The translations under genes were made by a program, and so were the position numbers. Below the pieces are notes generated by a model that saw only the letters and a program-made list of their open reading frames with translations, did no database searches and had not been told where the DNA came from. This document shows, piece by piece, positions 55,287 to 64,000 of a stretch of 64,000 nt of DNA. This DNA comes from Alistipes sp. GTDB taxonomy: Bacteria > Bacteroidota > Bacteroidia > Bacteroidales > Rikenellaceae. The stretch spans positions 1 through 64,000 of the forward strand of contig JAFXIS010000054.1 in assembly GCA_017532885.1 (NCBI GenBank). The letters are read 5' to 3'. Position 1 is the stretch's first letter. Every line of letters begins with the position of its first letter.

Positions 55287-55915
55287 TCTATTATCAAATC
55301 TTCCAACCTCAATTTAGGTACATAATGCACACCATCACGACGATAGTAGGCGTGGGACTCTTCCTCCGAGATATCTGCAATCTCAATCTTTTCGGCACCG
55401 CGACCTATGGCGATAATAAGCACGGGCTTTAGGGGTAGGGCGAGAGCCTTCTGCACCTCGTCGCTATTGAATGCAGCTATGCAAATGCCATTCAAGCCTA
55501 TTTCGGTGGCCTTTAGCAGCATGCTTTGTGCCGAAATCCCCAAATCTATATCCACATAACGACCTACGGCATCCGTACATACCACAATAAAGGCGTTTGG
55601 CTCAGTGCCGGCAAGAGGTAGCTTTAATTCAGGCAATGCACCGCCCAATCGGATGTGGGGTAGTACCTTGCAGGCCTCATTTTTAAGTACCGCCCTAAAT
55701 CGCAATACCTGTTGATTCATTGCCGATGGCGTAAGGCGATTTACCTCAATTATTCGGCGAAGTTGGTCTGCACGCACCTCATACGAACTGTCATATCCAC
55801 GATAGCTGCGATTTTTACGCAATAATCGCTCTAATGATTGGGTCTTACGGGCAGGTGACGCACTGCGTCCCGCCATATAATCCTCCATCTTTTTACCTAT
55901 ATAATTATCGGCCAT
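55283..55915 (-). CDS. Nitroreductase-family flavoprotein
   Basis: A 210-residue FMN-dependent oxidoreductase. The core has RSYRGYDSSYEVRADQLRRII near residue 37 and RLTPSAMNQQVLRF, then DLGISAQSMLLKATEIGLNGICI and a PVLIIAIGRG strand, all typical of the nitroreductase fold. A 30-residue charged N-terminal extension (KKMEDYMAGR) precedes the domain. The substrate is unknown; reduction of quinones or nitro compounds with NAD(P)H is usual. It lies 3 bases after the beta-galactosidase stop and is probably co-transcribed with it. Confidence 0.88.
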   Translation of the reverse strand: MADNYIGKKMEDYMAGRSASPARKTQSLERLLRKNRSYRGYDSSYEVRADQLRRIIEVNRLTPSAMNQQVLRFRAVLKNEACKVLPHIRLGGALPELKLPLAGTEPNAFIVVCTDAVGRYVDIDLGISAQSMLLKATEIGLNGICIAAFNSDEVQKALALPLKPVLIIAIGRGAEKIEIADISEEESHAYYRRDGVHYVPKLRLEDLIIE

Positions 55916-55918
55916 AGT

Positions 55919-58276
55919 CTATTCAATAGCAAATATTTCACTCTTCACATACACCTTAAAGCCCTTCACACTTGCAGGCGCACCATTCTCCATGCGAGGG
56001 AGGTACTCTATACCTGAGATAGTTTGCTCTGCGCCCATATCTATCACAACAGAATGTGGGAATTTCTCTCCTTGCGCACTGCTCCAGAATGTGGACTCCT
56101 GCAAGTCGATAAGTTTATCGGCTGTATGATTCTCATGCTTGTCATCTTCGCTATCGGCATATATCATAGTCCATTTTTCGCGCTTCAGGCGCTCTCCGTT
56201 TTCATCCAGCAGATAAATCTCGGCAATGCTTGCAACATCTCCGCCATCGTGAGCCTCAGAGAACTCGAGCGCGACATATCGACCCTCGGCAACCTCATTA
56301 AACTGTACCTTCTGCCAGCCGTTACCGTCGGCAAATGCTCCGACATGCACCGCCTGCTCCTCTTTAAGATTGAGCTCGGGGTGTGGAATGTAACGAATCC
56401 AGAACGGCTTATCCAAAATCGGCTCTTTCAAACCTTGGCACACGGGGTCCATTGGGCCAATGAGGTCAAAGACTAAAATCTCATTTTCGCCCTTCTTTAA
56501 CCAACAGCCAGGCATGTAGAGCGTTTGTTGCGGTCCTATATCCCAAATGCGGCCCATGGGATAACCATTTACATAGACAAGGCCCTTACCCCATGCTGAA
56601 AAATCGAGGAATGTATCACTCGGCGAATCGACATTAAATGTTGCACGATAGCACGCCGGAGGAAATCTCACTCCGCCCTCCTTATACTCCTCCAACGGCG
56701 AAAAATCCAGATTGCAATAGAACTCATACTCATCAGGGATGTTATATACCTGCCAACCCTTCAAGTCGTAAGTAAAAGGTTGTCCGTATAGCTCCGCTAT
56801 TATTTCGACCTTCTCGGTAATTCCCTTGAAATCCTTAATTGCACGGCCGAAATTAATTCGCCCCATTGCCTCGACCAAAATATCGAGTTGAGCACCCTCG
56901 GCGCAAGGTGGCAACACTATTTCCTTCTGTCCATAGCGACGATCCAATATTCCAAGGAACTTGCCATCGATATAGATTTGAGCATAGTCATGCACATCCG
57001 TAATAATTAATTTTGACTCTTTGTCAATGCGTGGCAACGAGGTGCGATATAGTATCGAGCCAAAGCCCTGGTCATAGTGCTCCATACTGTTGATATCAAA
57101 GTCGAATTTAGCCTCCGGCAGATTTTCGAACAATGGTGCAACCTCGGTAAATGTGAATTGCGGTACAGATATTGGCTCAATTAATTTTGGCAATTTCGGG
57201 AGTGACTTCCCGTCGTTATGCTTCGCCAGAGTTTCGCGCAGTAACCAATATTTATATGTCGGCTGTCCCGACTCGCTAATCGGCGCATCATAATCATAAG
57301 AGGTAACATCAGGAGCGAATCCGGGAGAGTTTGCGCCTGCCCAATGGCCCCAATTTGTTCCGCCATGAGTCATATAAAGGCTGAATGATATACCTCGCGA
57401 CAACATTGTATCAATACCTTCAACCATTGACTCTGCGGTGCGTGTTTCATGATTTGCTCCCCACTTATCAAACCATCCGCTCCAATATTCGCTACACATC
57501 AGAGGCGACGAGGGCCGCAACGACTTCAGGTGTTCGAACTGCTGATCTATATCTGCTCCGGCACCAAAATTCATTGTCCACACCAAATCATCCAAACCGT
57601 TGAGCGTAAAATTAGACGACCAATCACATTGGAAGAGTGTAATGTTCTCGCCAAAATGGCGTCGCACGATATCGCGAATATTGGCGACATACGCCTTGTC
57701 TTCGCCATATGAGCCATATTCGTTTTCGACCTGCACCATGATAATCGGACCTCCATTCTCGATAAGCATGGGGCGCACCTCCTCGGCAACGGCCTTCTCA
57801 AAAGCATCAACTCGTTCGAGGAAATAGGAGTCATTCTCTCGTAAACGAATATCTTTTTTCTTGAGTAACCACCACGGAAGACCACCCATCTCCCACTCGG
57901 CACACACATACGGTCCCGGGCGAAGTATTACATACAACCCATGCTTTTGGCATAAACGACAAAACTCAGCCAAATCCAACTGCTCCGAAAAATCATACAC
58001 ATCGGGGTGCGACTCGTGGGCATTCCAAAATACATACAAGCATACGGTATTCATGCCCAATGCCTTGCAAAGCTCAATGCGCTGCTCCCAATAGGGGCGT
58101 GGAATGCGTGGGTAGTGTAGTTCCGCAGCCTTGATGACAAAAGGTTTGCCGTTGAGCATAAAAGCTCCATCTCCGACCTCAAATCGCTCTTTATTTGGTT
58201 GTTGTGCATGCGTCACGCCGCAAGAGAGCGTCAATAAGAGTATTGCCGATGCAATATAGCGAAAAAGATTTTTCAT
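55919..58276 (-). CDS. Secreted GH35 beta-galactosidase
   Basis: With start ATG 58276 the protein is 785 residues with a signal peptide (MKNLFRYIASAILLLTLSCG... ending THAQ). The frame continues 10 codons upstream, but that stretch overlaps the -7 box. The GH35 catalytic barrel begins with FVIKAAELHYPRIPR and shows LRPGPYVCAEWEMGGLPWWL and the acid/base Glu in QVENEYGSYG; the nucleophile Glu is in MCSEYWSGWFDKWG. C-terminal beta domains follow, including a discoidin-like (F5/8 type C) region at about 640-785. It removes terminal beta-galactose from glycans outside the cytoplasm. Confidence 0.94.
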   Translation of the reverse strand: MKNLFRYIASAILLLTLSCGVTHAQQPNKERFEVGDGAFMLNGKPFVIKAAELHYPRIPRPYWEQRIELCKALGMNTVCLYVFWNAHESHPDVYDFSEQLDLAEFCRLCQKHGLYVILRPGPYVCAEWEMGGLPWWLLKKKDIRLRENDSYFLERVDAFEKAVAEEVRPMLIENGGPIIMVQVENEYGSYGEDKAYVANIRDIVRRHFGENITLFQCDWSSNFTLNGLDDLVWTMNFGAGADIDQQFEHLKSLRPSSPLMCSEYWSGWFDKWGANHETRTAESMVEGIDTMLSRGISFSLYMTHGGTNWGHWAGANSPGFAPDVTSYDYDAPISESGQPTYKYWLLRETLAKHNDGKSLPKLPKLIEPISVPQFTFTEVAPLFENLPEAKFDFDINSMEHYDQGFGSILYRTSLPRIDKESKLIITDVHDYAQIYIDGKFLGILDRRYGQKEIVLPPCAEGAQLDILVEAMGRINFGRAIKDFKGITEKVEIIAELYGQPFTYDLKGWQVYNIPDEYEFYCNLDFSPLEEYKEGGVRFPPACYRATFNVDSPSDTFLDFSAWGKGLVYVNGYPMGRIWDIGPQQTLYMPGCWLKKGENEILVFDLIGPMDPVCQGLKEPILDKPFWIRYIPHPELNLKEEQAVHVGAFADGNGWQKVQFNEVAEGRYVALEFSEAHDGGDVASIAEIYLLDENGERLKREKWTMIYADSEDDKHENHTADKLIDLQESTFWSSAQGEKFPHSVVIDMGAEQTISGIEYLPRMENGAPASVKGFKVYVKSEIFAIE

Positions 58277-58303
58277 GTATGATGAGTTTGTAGTTTGGTT
58301 ATA

Positions 58304-58311
58304 CAAATATA
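58304..58311 (-). promoter_or_regulatory. -7 box of the GH35 gene
   Basis: TATATTTG on the minus strand matches TAnnTTTG, 28 bases before the preferred ATG at 58276. It overlaps the upstream extension of the reading frame, which supports the shorter protein. Confidence 0.65.
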
Positions 58312-58364
58312 GCTAATCTTGATGTAATATCCGCAGAAACGGAGGAAAATTTTGTTGGGGAATG

Positions 58365-58940
58365 TTAAAGTAACCCAGCTTCGTAATAGACGATGATTTG
58401 CTCCAGCAGTTTATCGTCATTCTCCTTGTCGTACTCCGATTTAAGGTCGTGACCGAATAACTTTCCTACGCCCTGCCAGAATGATGCAACAAAACCGCCA
58501 CGAAATTCCCGAATAATCTCATATGCCGTGTAATCGGTCTGCCGGTCGATTAGTTTAATTAGGACTCGTCCCTGTGTGCGAGTCATGCGCTTGGCGACGG
58601 GAGTGTATTCGTTGATAATATCCTTGTAGCATTTATTAATATATGCTCGTTGTTCGCGTTTACTTAATGACAGCAACTTCTCCTCCATATCCGCCATCTT
58701 TGCTCGGGCAATTTGAGCCAACGGATACACCTTTCGCACAGCATCCACCAAACGCTGGTAGCGCCTGAAATCTTTGGGTTTATCGAATACATAAATTGGA
58801 GCAAATGCGAAATGGTCAATGGTATCGCCCTTATAAATGCTACTGCCGCGAAATTTAGCCCCTCGAATGCGATGCCTCTGCGCCATTACCGGTGGTAATA
58901 ACGCTGCGATAAAGCATATTATGAGCAGCCATCGTTTCAT
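58365..58940 (-). CDS. DUF4294 family exported protein
   Basis: A 191-residue protein with a signal peptide (about 1-20, ending PVMAQ) and the DUF4294 pattern: GDTIDHFAFAPIYVFDKPKDFRRYQRLVDAVRKVYPLAQIAR, then RVLIKLIDRQTDYTAYEIIREFRGGFVASFWQ. The fold is unknown and no catalytic motif is established. The family is common in Bacteroidetes. It has its own -7 box and lies upstream of the GH35 gene on the same strand. Confidence 0.87.
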   Translation of the reverse strand: MKRWLLIICFIAALLPPVMAQRHRIRGAKFRGSSIYKGDTIDHFAFAPIYVFDKPKDFRRYQRLVDAVRKVYPLAQIARAKMADMEEKLLSLSKREQRAYINKCYKDIINEYTPVAKRMTRTQGRVLIKLIDRQTDYTAYEIIREFRGGFVASFWQGVGKLFGHDLKSEYDKENDDKLLEQIIVYYEAGLL

Positions 58941-58956
58941 CGTAAATCTCTTTTAG

Positions 58957-58964
58957 CAAATGTA
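58957..58964 (-). promoter_or_regulatory. -7 box of the DUF4294 gene
   Basis: TACATTTG on the minus strand matches TAnnTTTG, 17 bases before the start codon. Confidence 0.6.
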
Positions 58965-59086
58965 CGAAATATTTATAACTCTGCAAAATCTTGTACAAAA
59001 GAGAGTCTTTTGCATAAAAATGCCGAAATTTTATCGTAAAATGAAAAATATATCACGCAATATGCGATTATATGGCGAAAATATGT

Positions 59087-59094
59087 TAATTTTG
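59087..59094 (+). promoter_or_regulatory. -7 box of the tryptophanase-family gene
   Basis: TAATTTTG matches TAnnTTTG, 63 bases before the ATG. No leader peptide fits after the predicted transcription start. Confidence 0.6.
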
Positions 59095-59156
59095 AAAATC
59101 TGCAACAGTTCGTTGCCGTAGACTACTAATAACCTAATATACTTAAACTAAGAAAT

Positions 59157-60605
59157 ATGAGTAATGTAAAATTTTTCAGAGGTGGTGATATACCCCTTGA
59201 ATTGCACAAAGTTCGCGTTGTGCAGAAACTCCACCTTGTACCTATCGAACGCCGCCTTGACGCTATTAAGGAGGCGGGATTCAATACCTTCCGCTTAAGC
59301 ACTCGCGATGTGTTTTTGGATATGCTGACCGATAGCGGAACAAACGCCATGAGCGATACGCAGCTTGCTGCAATGATGCACGCTGATGATGCTTATGCCG
59401 GCTCGCAATCCTTCGAGCGTTTGCAGAAGGCCGTCGAAGATGTTTTGGGTAAGAAATACCTTTTGCCGGTGCATCAGGGTCGTGCCGCCGAGAATGTTAT
59501 TGCACGCACATTCATTAAACCGGGAAATCTTATTCCGATGAACTATCACTTTACCACTACATTGGCACATATTCAGGAGTGTGGCGGTAAGGTTGCCGAG
59601 TTGTTGTACGACCACGCTTTAGAGCTTAAGTCGGAGCATCCGTTCAAGGGTAATATGGATATTGAGAAGTTGGAAAAGTGCATCCAGGAAACGGGCGTGG
59701 AGAATATTCCGTTTATTCGCATGGAGGCATCTACAAACCTTATCGGAGGTCAGCCCTTCTCGTTGGCCAACTTGATGGATGTTAGACGCATAGCCGATAA
59801 ATATGGTATTATGTTGGTACTCGATGCCAGCCTTATTGGCGAAAATGCCTACCTTATCAAGCAACGAGAGGATAAGTGGAAGGAGAACTCTATGGGCGAA
59901 ATCCTGAAGATGATGACCGGGCTTGCCGATTTGGTCTATTTCTCGGCGCGTAAGCTCTCTTCTTCACGCGGTGGAGGTATCTGCACCAATCAGCGTGCTT
60001 TGTATGCCAAGATGGAGGCTATGATTCCATTGTTTGAGGGCTTCCTTACATATGGCGGTATTTCGGTGCGCGAGATTGAGGCTATGGCTGTGGGATTGCG
60101 TGAAACGCTCGATGAAACCATGATTAGCCAGAGTCCTAATTTTATCAAATATTTGGTCGAGGAGTTGGAGAAACGCGGTGTACCTATGGTAACTCCTCCG
60201 GGTGTTTTGGGAGCTCATGTAAATGCCATGCAGTTCTGTGAGCATATTCCGCAAGACCAATATCCTGCCGGAGCATTGGCTGCTGCGCTCTATCTATGCT
60301 CGGGTATTCGCGGTATGGAGCGCGGTACGGTGTCAAGTGTTCGCGATGAGAATGGCAAGGAGATTCCTGCCGATGTGGAGTTGCTGCGTTTGGCTGTTCC
60401 GCGTCGCGTGTTTACACTTTCGCAGATTAACTATGTTATCGACCGAATTGATTGGCTGTATCAAAACCGCAAGCTCATTGGCGGCTTGAAATTCGTTTAT
60501 GAGCCACCCGTGCTTCGATTCTTTATGGGCGGTTTGGAGCCTACAACCGATTGGCCCGCGAAGCTGTTGCATAAATTCCGTAAGGACTTTGGTGATAGTT
60601 TGTAG
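59157..60605 (+). CDS. Tryptophanase / beta-eliminating lyase family PLP enzyme
   Basis: 482 residues. Family motifs are MLTDSGTNAMSD, ADDAYAGSQSFERL, LPVHQGRAAENVIA, GGQPFSLANLMDV and the PLP-lysine region FSARKLSSSRGGG. Substrate would be an aromatic amino acid: tryptophan giving indole, pyruvate and ammonia, or tyrosine giving phenol. It differs from E. coli TnaA at several conserved spots: the DSARF stretch, whose Arg contacts PLP, is DASLI here; SAKKD is SARKL; FFDTT is HFTTT. The C-terminus is extended past LRFFMGGLEP. It therefore belongs to a divergent subfamily and the substrate is uncertain. A single gene with own promoter and terminator. Confidence 0.75.
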   Translation: MSNVKFFRGGDIPLELHKVRVVQKLHLVPIERRLDAIKEAGFNTFRLSTRDVFLDMLTDSGTNAMSDTQLAAMMHADDAYAGSQSFERLQKAVEDVLGKKYLLPVHQGRAAENVIARTFIKPGNLIPMNYHFTTTLAHIQECGGKVAELLYDHALELKSEHPFKGNMDIEKLEKCIQETGVENIPFIRMEASTNLIGGQPFSLANLMDVRRIADKYGIMLVLDASLIGENAYLIKQREDKWKENSMGEILKMMTGLADLVYFSARKLSSSRGGGICTNQRALYAKMEAMIPLFEGFLTYGGISVREIEAMAVGLRETLDETMISQSPNFIKYLVEELEKRGVPMVTPPGVLGAHVNAMQFCEHIPQDQYPAGALAAALYLCSGIRGMERGTVSSVRDENGKEIPADVELLRLAVPRRVFTLSQINYVIDRIDWLYQNRKLIGGLKFVYEPPVLRFFMGGLEPTTDWPAKLLHKFRKDFGDSL

Positions 60606-60633
60606 TTGCTTTTATAATAGTCATAATAACGAA

Positions 60634-60668
60634 AATCCCGACTTCGGCGAAGAGGTCGGGATTCTTTG
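60634..60668. terminator. Terminator between tryptophanase-family gene and dipeptidase
   Basis: AATCCCGAC (60634-60642) pairs with GTCGGGATT (60655-60663) around a G/C-rich loop, followed by CTTTGTT on the plus strand, between convergent genes. Confidence 0.7.
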
Positions 60669-60683
60669 TTCTGTTTCGAGGCA

Positions 60684-62051
60684 TTATTTGCTCTCTGCGA
60701 AATATTTATAGAACAAGGGGATTGTATTTACACCCTTATCGAACTGCTCCAAGCCGTAGCTCTCGTTAGGCGAGTGGATAGCATCCTCCGAGAGGCCAAA
60801 GCCGATAAGCAATGACTTAATACCCAAGATGCGCTCAAATCCGCTGATAATAGGTATTGAGCCTCCTGAATAGAAGGGTAGGGGTTTCTTGCCGAATGTA
60901 TCGACGATTGCCTTCTCGGCAGCCTTATATGCCGGCATGTCGGTAGGAGCAACATAGGGCGCACCGCCATGCAGGAATTTTACATTTACCTTCACACTCT
61001 TCGGTGCAATAGCCTTGAAGTGCTTCTCGAAGAGCTTGCCAATCTTTACAAAATCCTGATTTGGCACCAGACGCATCGAGATTTTAGCATGCGCTCTTGA
61101 AGGGATGACGGTCTTTGTTCCCTCCTCGGTATAGCCGCCCCAAATACCATTTACATCGAGCGATGGGCGCACGCCTGTGCGCTCAATTGTGGTGTAGCCT
61201 GCTTCGCCCTCTACATCGCCAATTGCCAATGCCTTTTTGTAATCGCGCAAGCAGAATGGAGCCTTATTAAATGCCTTACGCTCGGCCGCAGTGAGTTCGC
61301 GTACATCATCATAAAAACCGGGGATTGTCACGCGACCATTCTCGTCAATGAGAGAAGATACCAAGCGGGTAAGTACATTTGCGGGATTCGCCACAGCGCC
61401 GCCGAACAATCCTGAGTGCAAATCCTTGTTGGGGCCCACGACCTCGACCTCCATATAAGTAAGACCACGCAAACCGCAAGTGATTGAAGGTGTGTTCATT
61501 GAAATCATCGAAGTATCCGATACCAAAATAATATCAGCCTTCAAGAGTTTCTTGTTCTGCTCGCAGAATTTATACAGACTTGGTGAACCAATCTCCTCTT
61601 CGCCCTCCAACATAAACTTCACATTGCAAGGCAAAGAATCGGTAGCACACATAGCCTCAAATGCTTTGGCGTGCATGAATAGCTGACCCTTGTCGTCGTC
61701 GGCACCGCGTCCCCAGATTCTGCCATCCTTGATAACAGGCTCGAAAGGCTCGGTATGCCACTCTGCGCGAGGGTCTACGGGCATAACATCGTAGTGACCA
61801 TACACCAAAACTGTCTTTGCTTTGGGGTTGATGATTTTTTCGGCATAGACAACCGGATTACCCTCGGTAGGCATAACCTCGGCGCGGTCGGCACCGGCCT
61901 TTACCAATGATGCGGCCAACCACTCGGCACAACGCACCATGTCGGGTTTATGCTCCGACTGTGCGCTGATTGAGGGTATGCGCAACAATTCGAACAACTC
62001 CTCCAGAAACTGCTCTTTGTGAGCGCTGATATAATCATGAACTTGTTTCAT
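60684..62051 (-). CDS. M20-family dipeptidase
   Basis: A 455-residue two-zinc peptidase. The metal-binding GHYDVMPVDP, bridging GRGADDDKGQ and catalytic EGEEEIGSPS are clear, followed by a lid domain and the C-terminal SGGSIPIISGFERILG and GLSEDAIHSPNESYG. It resembles the carnosinase/CNDP-like M20 dipeptidases of Bacteroidetes, hydrolysing dipeptides in the cytoplasm. It lies 23 bases after glmM on the same strand, so is probably co-transcribed. Confidence 0.92.
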   Translation of the reverse strand: MKQVHDYISAHKEQFLEELFELLRIPSISAQSEHKPDMVRCAEWLAASLVKAGADRAEVMPTEGNPVVYAEKIINPKAKTVLVYGHYDVMPVDPRAEWHTEPFEPVIKDGRIWGRGADDDKGQLFMHAKAFEAMCATDSLPCNVKFMLEGEEEIGSPSLYKFCEQNKKLLKADIILVSDTSMISMNTPSITCGLRGLTYMEVEVVGPNKDLHSGLFGGAVANPANVLTRLVSSLIDENGRVTIPGFYDDVRELTAAERKAFNKAPFCLRDYKKALAIGDVEGEAGYTTIERTGVRPSLDVNGIWGGYTEEGTKTVIPSRAHAKISMRLVPNQDFVKIGKLFEKHFKAIAPKSVKVNVKFLHGGAPYVAPTDMPAYKAAEKAIVDTFGKKPLPFYSGGSIPIISGFERILGIKSLLIGFGLSEDAIHSPNESYGLEQFDKGVNTIPLFYKYFAESK

Positions 62052-62074
62052 AATACTTAATTATATTTAGTAAT

Positions 62075-63463
62075 TTATAGGTTGCAAATATCTTTTATTT
62101 CGGCAATAAACTTTTGGGCCAATTCATCCGCTTCAGTTGCCGACATTGCCTCGGTGTAGATGCGGATTATAGGCTCGGTGTTTGACTTGCGAAGATGTAC
62201 CCAGCTCTTGGCAAAATCAATTTTTACGCCATCTATATCGTTCACATTTTCATTGCAGTAACGCGACTTTATCTCAAGTAGAACTTTATTAACATCAATA
62301 GCCGGAGTTAAGGCGATTTTATTCTTCGAAGCGTAGTACGCCGGATACGACGCTTTAAGCTCGGTCATCTTGCAGTTTTTAGCCGCCAGATGGGTTAAAA
62401 ACAGAGCCACGCCAACCAACGCATCGCGACCATAATGTAGCTCGGGATATATCACTCCACCATTACCTTCGCCACCGATTACAGCACCCACTTCCTTCAT
62501 CTTTGCAACGACATTTACCTCGCCGACAGCCGAAGCCGAATATACTCCGCCGTATGACTCTGTCACATCACGCAAGGCTCGCGAAGAACTCAAATTCGAC
62601 ACTGTATTACCTCCCGTTTTCGACAACACATAGTCGGCAACGGCCACCAAAGTATACTCCTCGCCAAACATCGTGCCGTCCTCGTTTACGAGTGCCAATC
62701 TATCTACATCGGGGTCTACAACCACGCCCAAATCGGCACCCTCGCGACGGATTACTTCCGAGATTTCGGTGAGGTGTTCGGGAAGTGGTTCGGGGTTGTG
62801 AGCAAACTCTCCGTTTGGGGTGCAATTCAGTTCTATGACTTCGCATCCAAGTTCGCGTAAAAGGGCAGGAATAACGACTCCGCCCACCGAATTGACGGCA
62901 TCCACTACAACCTTGAATCTGCGTGCTTTAACAGCTTCTACATCAACCAACGAAAGAGATAAAACCTGAAGTATATGACGGGGGTTGAAATCCTCTCGTT
63001 TTACAACCTTTCCGATAGCGTCTACCTCGGGAAACGAGAACTCTTCATCGTCCGCCAAAGTCAATACACGCTTACCCTCGGCGTCGTTCAAAAATTCGCC
63101 CTTTTCGTTAAGCAATTTAAGAGCATTCCACTGCTTGGGGTTATGCGATGCAGTGATAATGATACCACCGTCGGCACCGTTGGAGATAACAGCCATTTCC
63201 GTACCCGGAGTAGTGCATAGCCCGACATTGATAACATCGACACCACAGCCGAGCAATGTACCTTCGACGATTCCGGCAACCATCTCTCCCGAAATTCGAG
63301 CGTCGCGACCAAGGACTATGGTAAGTTTTTTGCCCTTGTTTTTCTCGCTCATAAAACGGACATAAGCCGTTGTGAATTTTACGATATCGATGGGGGTGAG
63401 ATTGTCACCGCAGTATCCGCCAATAGTACCACGAATACCCGAAATTGATTTAATAAGTGTCAT
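62075..63463 (-). CDS. glmM: Phosphoglucosamine mutase
   Basis: A 462-residue alpha-D-phosphohexomutase, slightly longer than the usual 445. It has the N-terminal SISGIRGTIGG, the phosphoserine loop TASHNPKQWNALK, the metal loop DPDVDRLALV, the sugar-binding GEGNGGVIYPELHYGRDAL and the C-terminal phosphate loop RKSNTEPIIRIYTEA. It converts glucosamine-6-phosphate to glucosamine-1-phosphate for cell-wall and LPS precursors. A phosphomannomutase function is the main alternative; the sugar-loop GEGNGG favours GlmM. Confidence 0.88.
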   Translation of the reverse strand: MTLIKSISGIRGTIGGYCGDNLTPIDIVKFTTAYVRFMSEKNKGKKLTIVLGRDARISGEMVAGIVEGTLLGCGVDVINVGLCTTPGTEMAVISNGADGGIIITASHNPKQWNALKLLNEKGEFLNDAEGKRVLTLADDEEFSFPEVDAIGKVVKREDFNPRHILQVLSLSLVDVEAVKARRFKVVVDAVNSVGGVVIPALLRELGCEVIELNCTPNGEFAHNPEPLPEHLTEISEVIRREGADLGVVVDPDVDRLALVNEDGTMFGEEYTLVAVADYVLSKTGGNTVSNLSSSRALRDVTESYGGVYSASAVGEVNVVAKMKEVGAVIGGEGNGGVIYPELHYGRDALVGVALFLTHLAAKNCKMTELKASYPAYYASKNKIALTPAIDVNKVLLEIKSRYCNENVNDIDGVKIDFAKSWVHLRKSNTEPIIRIYTEAMSATEADELAQKFIAEIKDICNL

Positions 63464-63586
63464 AGTAGTAATATATAACCTAAATAACCGTAATACCTAA
63501 ATTGTAAAAAGTAGCGAATTTATTTTGTAATTCGATGTAAATATATTATTTTTATGCCATATAAAAAAGTCTAACGAGAAATTTTT

Positions 63587-64000
63587 ATGACACAAGAACG
63601 AATTATTCCCTCTTCTGAGCTGATTATCAATGAGGACGGCTCAATTTTTCATCTGCATTTATTGCCGGAGCAGTTGGCCGATGTCGTCATTTTGGTGGGT
63701 GACCCCGGGCGTGTAAAGATGATTGCAGAGTTTTTTGACGAGGTTGAGTGCCGAGTGTCAAATCGCGAATTCAACACCGTAACGGGTTCATATAAGGGCA
63801 AGCGCATGACGGTGCTCTCAACGGGTATCGGTATCGGTAATATCGATATTACGGTTACCGAGCTGGATGCATTGGCAAATATAGATTTCGCAACGCGCAA
63901 GGTCAAGGAGCAGAAACGCCAACTCACATTGGTGCGTCTGGGCACCTCGGGAGCTTTGCAGCCCGACATAAAGGTTGGAGATTTTGTCTATGCTCGCACC
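63587..64000 (+). CDS. Nucleoside phosphorylase (uridine-phosphorylase-like), cut by window end
   Basis: The frame opens with ATG 63587 and continues past the window end (138 codons visible). The phosphate-binding start VILVGDPGRVKMIAEFF, STGIGIGNIDITVTEL and VRLGTSGALQPDIKVGDFVYA are typical of the PNP/UDP phosphorylase superfamily. By these motifs it resembles uridine phosphorylase, which splits uridine to uracil and ribose-1-phosphate. The C-terminal half needed to decide substrate is outside the window. It is divergent from glmM. Confidence 0.85.
   Translation, partial: MTQERIIPSSELIINEDGSIFHLHLLPEQLADVVILVGDPGRVKMIAEFFDEVECRVSNREFNTVTGSYKGKRMTVLSTGIGIGNIDITVTELDALANIDFATRKVKEQKRQLTLVRLGTSGALQPDIKVGDFVYART

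Noticed and set aside
59062..59121. 19-residue frame before the tryptophanase-family gene, considered as a TnaC-like leader peptide
   Set aside because: It contains no tryptophan and the -7 box at 59087-59094 lies inside it, so its start would not be transcribed from that promoter.

Overview
The window is 64 kb of chromosome from a Bacteroidales member. The evidence is a type V (FimA/Mfa1) pilus operon with DUF3575, DUF3868 and DUF4906 proteins, a short 286-residue primary sigma factor, a Porin_10 protein, DUF4294 and DUF4923 proteins, and many Bacteroidetes-type promoters (-7 box TAnnTTTG, sometimes with TTTG or TTG about 19 bases upstream). An Alistipes/Rikenellaceae gut commensal is my best guess, but the genus is not proven by anything I can see. 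I found no CRISPR array, intact transposase, integrase or rRNA.

Layout. 1-548 holds only repeats. 608-2695 (minus) is an operon of three unrecognised exported proteins ending in a 35-residue membrane peptide; two of the genes share a virtually identical 103-bp leader plus signal-peptide cassette. 2864-3386 is tRNA-Lys followed by a 0.4 kb scar that looks like a collapsed tRNA-targeted insertion and encloses a MITE-like repeat. 3421-3951 is a thioredoxin-like lipoprotein. 4337-18381 (plus) is an eight-gene pilus operon: DUF3575 and DUF3868 outer-membrane accessory proteins, two tandem Mfa1-like shaft subunits, a FimB/Mfa2-type anchor, and three larger minor/tip subunits. A hairpin terminator sits between the shaft and anchor genes.

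18552-22338 (minus) is pepT-nadE-DUF4923, then an OPT peptide transporter (to 24636). manC (minus) and pssA (plus) diverge from interlaced promoters near 26.2 kb. pssA is followed by a Porin_10 protein, a lytic transglycosylase and a secreted GH110-like beta-helix protein. After tRNA-Asp come rsmD, a small membrane protein, a RecD-like helicase, mutS, udk, gyrB and an ftsE-type ATPase.

41343-48081 (minus) is a complete L-rhamnose operon: kinase, isomerase, lactaldehyde reductase, permease, aldolase, then an AraC regulator as the last gene. Next are glyA, rpoD, tRNA-Thr, enolase, an NhaC-type antiporter, a lipoprotein sugar-isomerase-like TIM barrel with a metallothionein-like cysteine tail, a nitroreductase, a GH35 beta-galactosidase, a DUF4294 protein, a tryptophanase-family enzyme, an M20 dipeptidase, glmM and the start of a nucleoside phosphorylase cut by the window edge.

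Together the genes describe an amino-acid- and glycan-using gut anaerobe: rhamnose, galactoside and peptide utilisation, tryptophan-type beta-elimination, and surface adhesion by lipoprotein pili. The points I find most worth checking are the Cys-tailed TIM-barrel lipoprotein, the duplicated signal-peptide operon with its terminal micro-protein, the tRNA-Lys scar, and the pilus operon's shared arginine maturation site and internal terminator.
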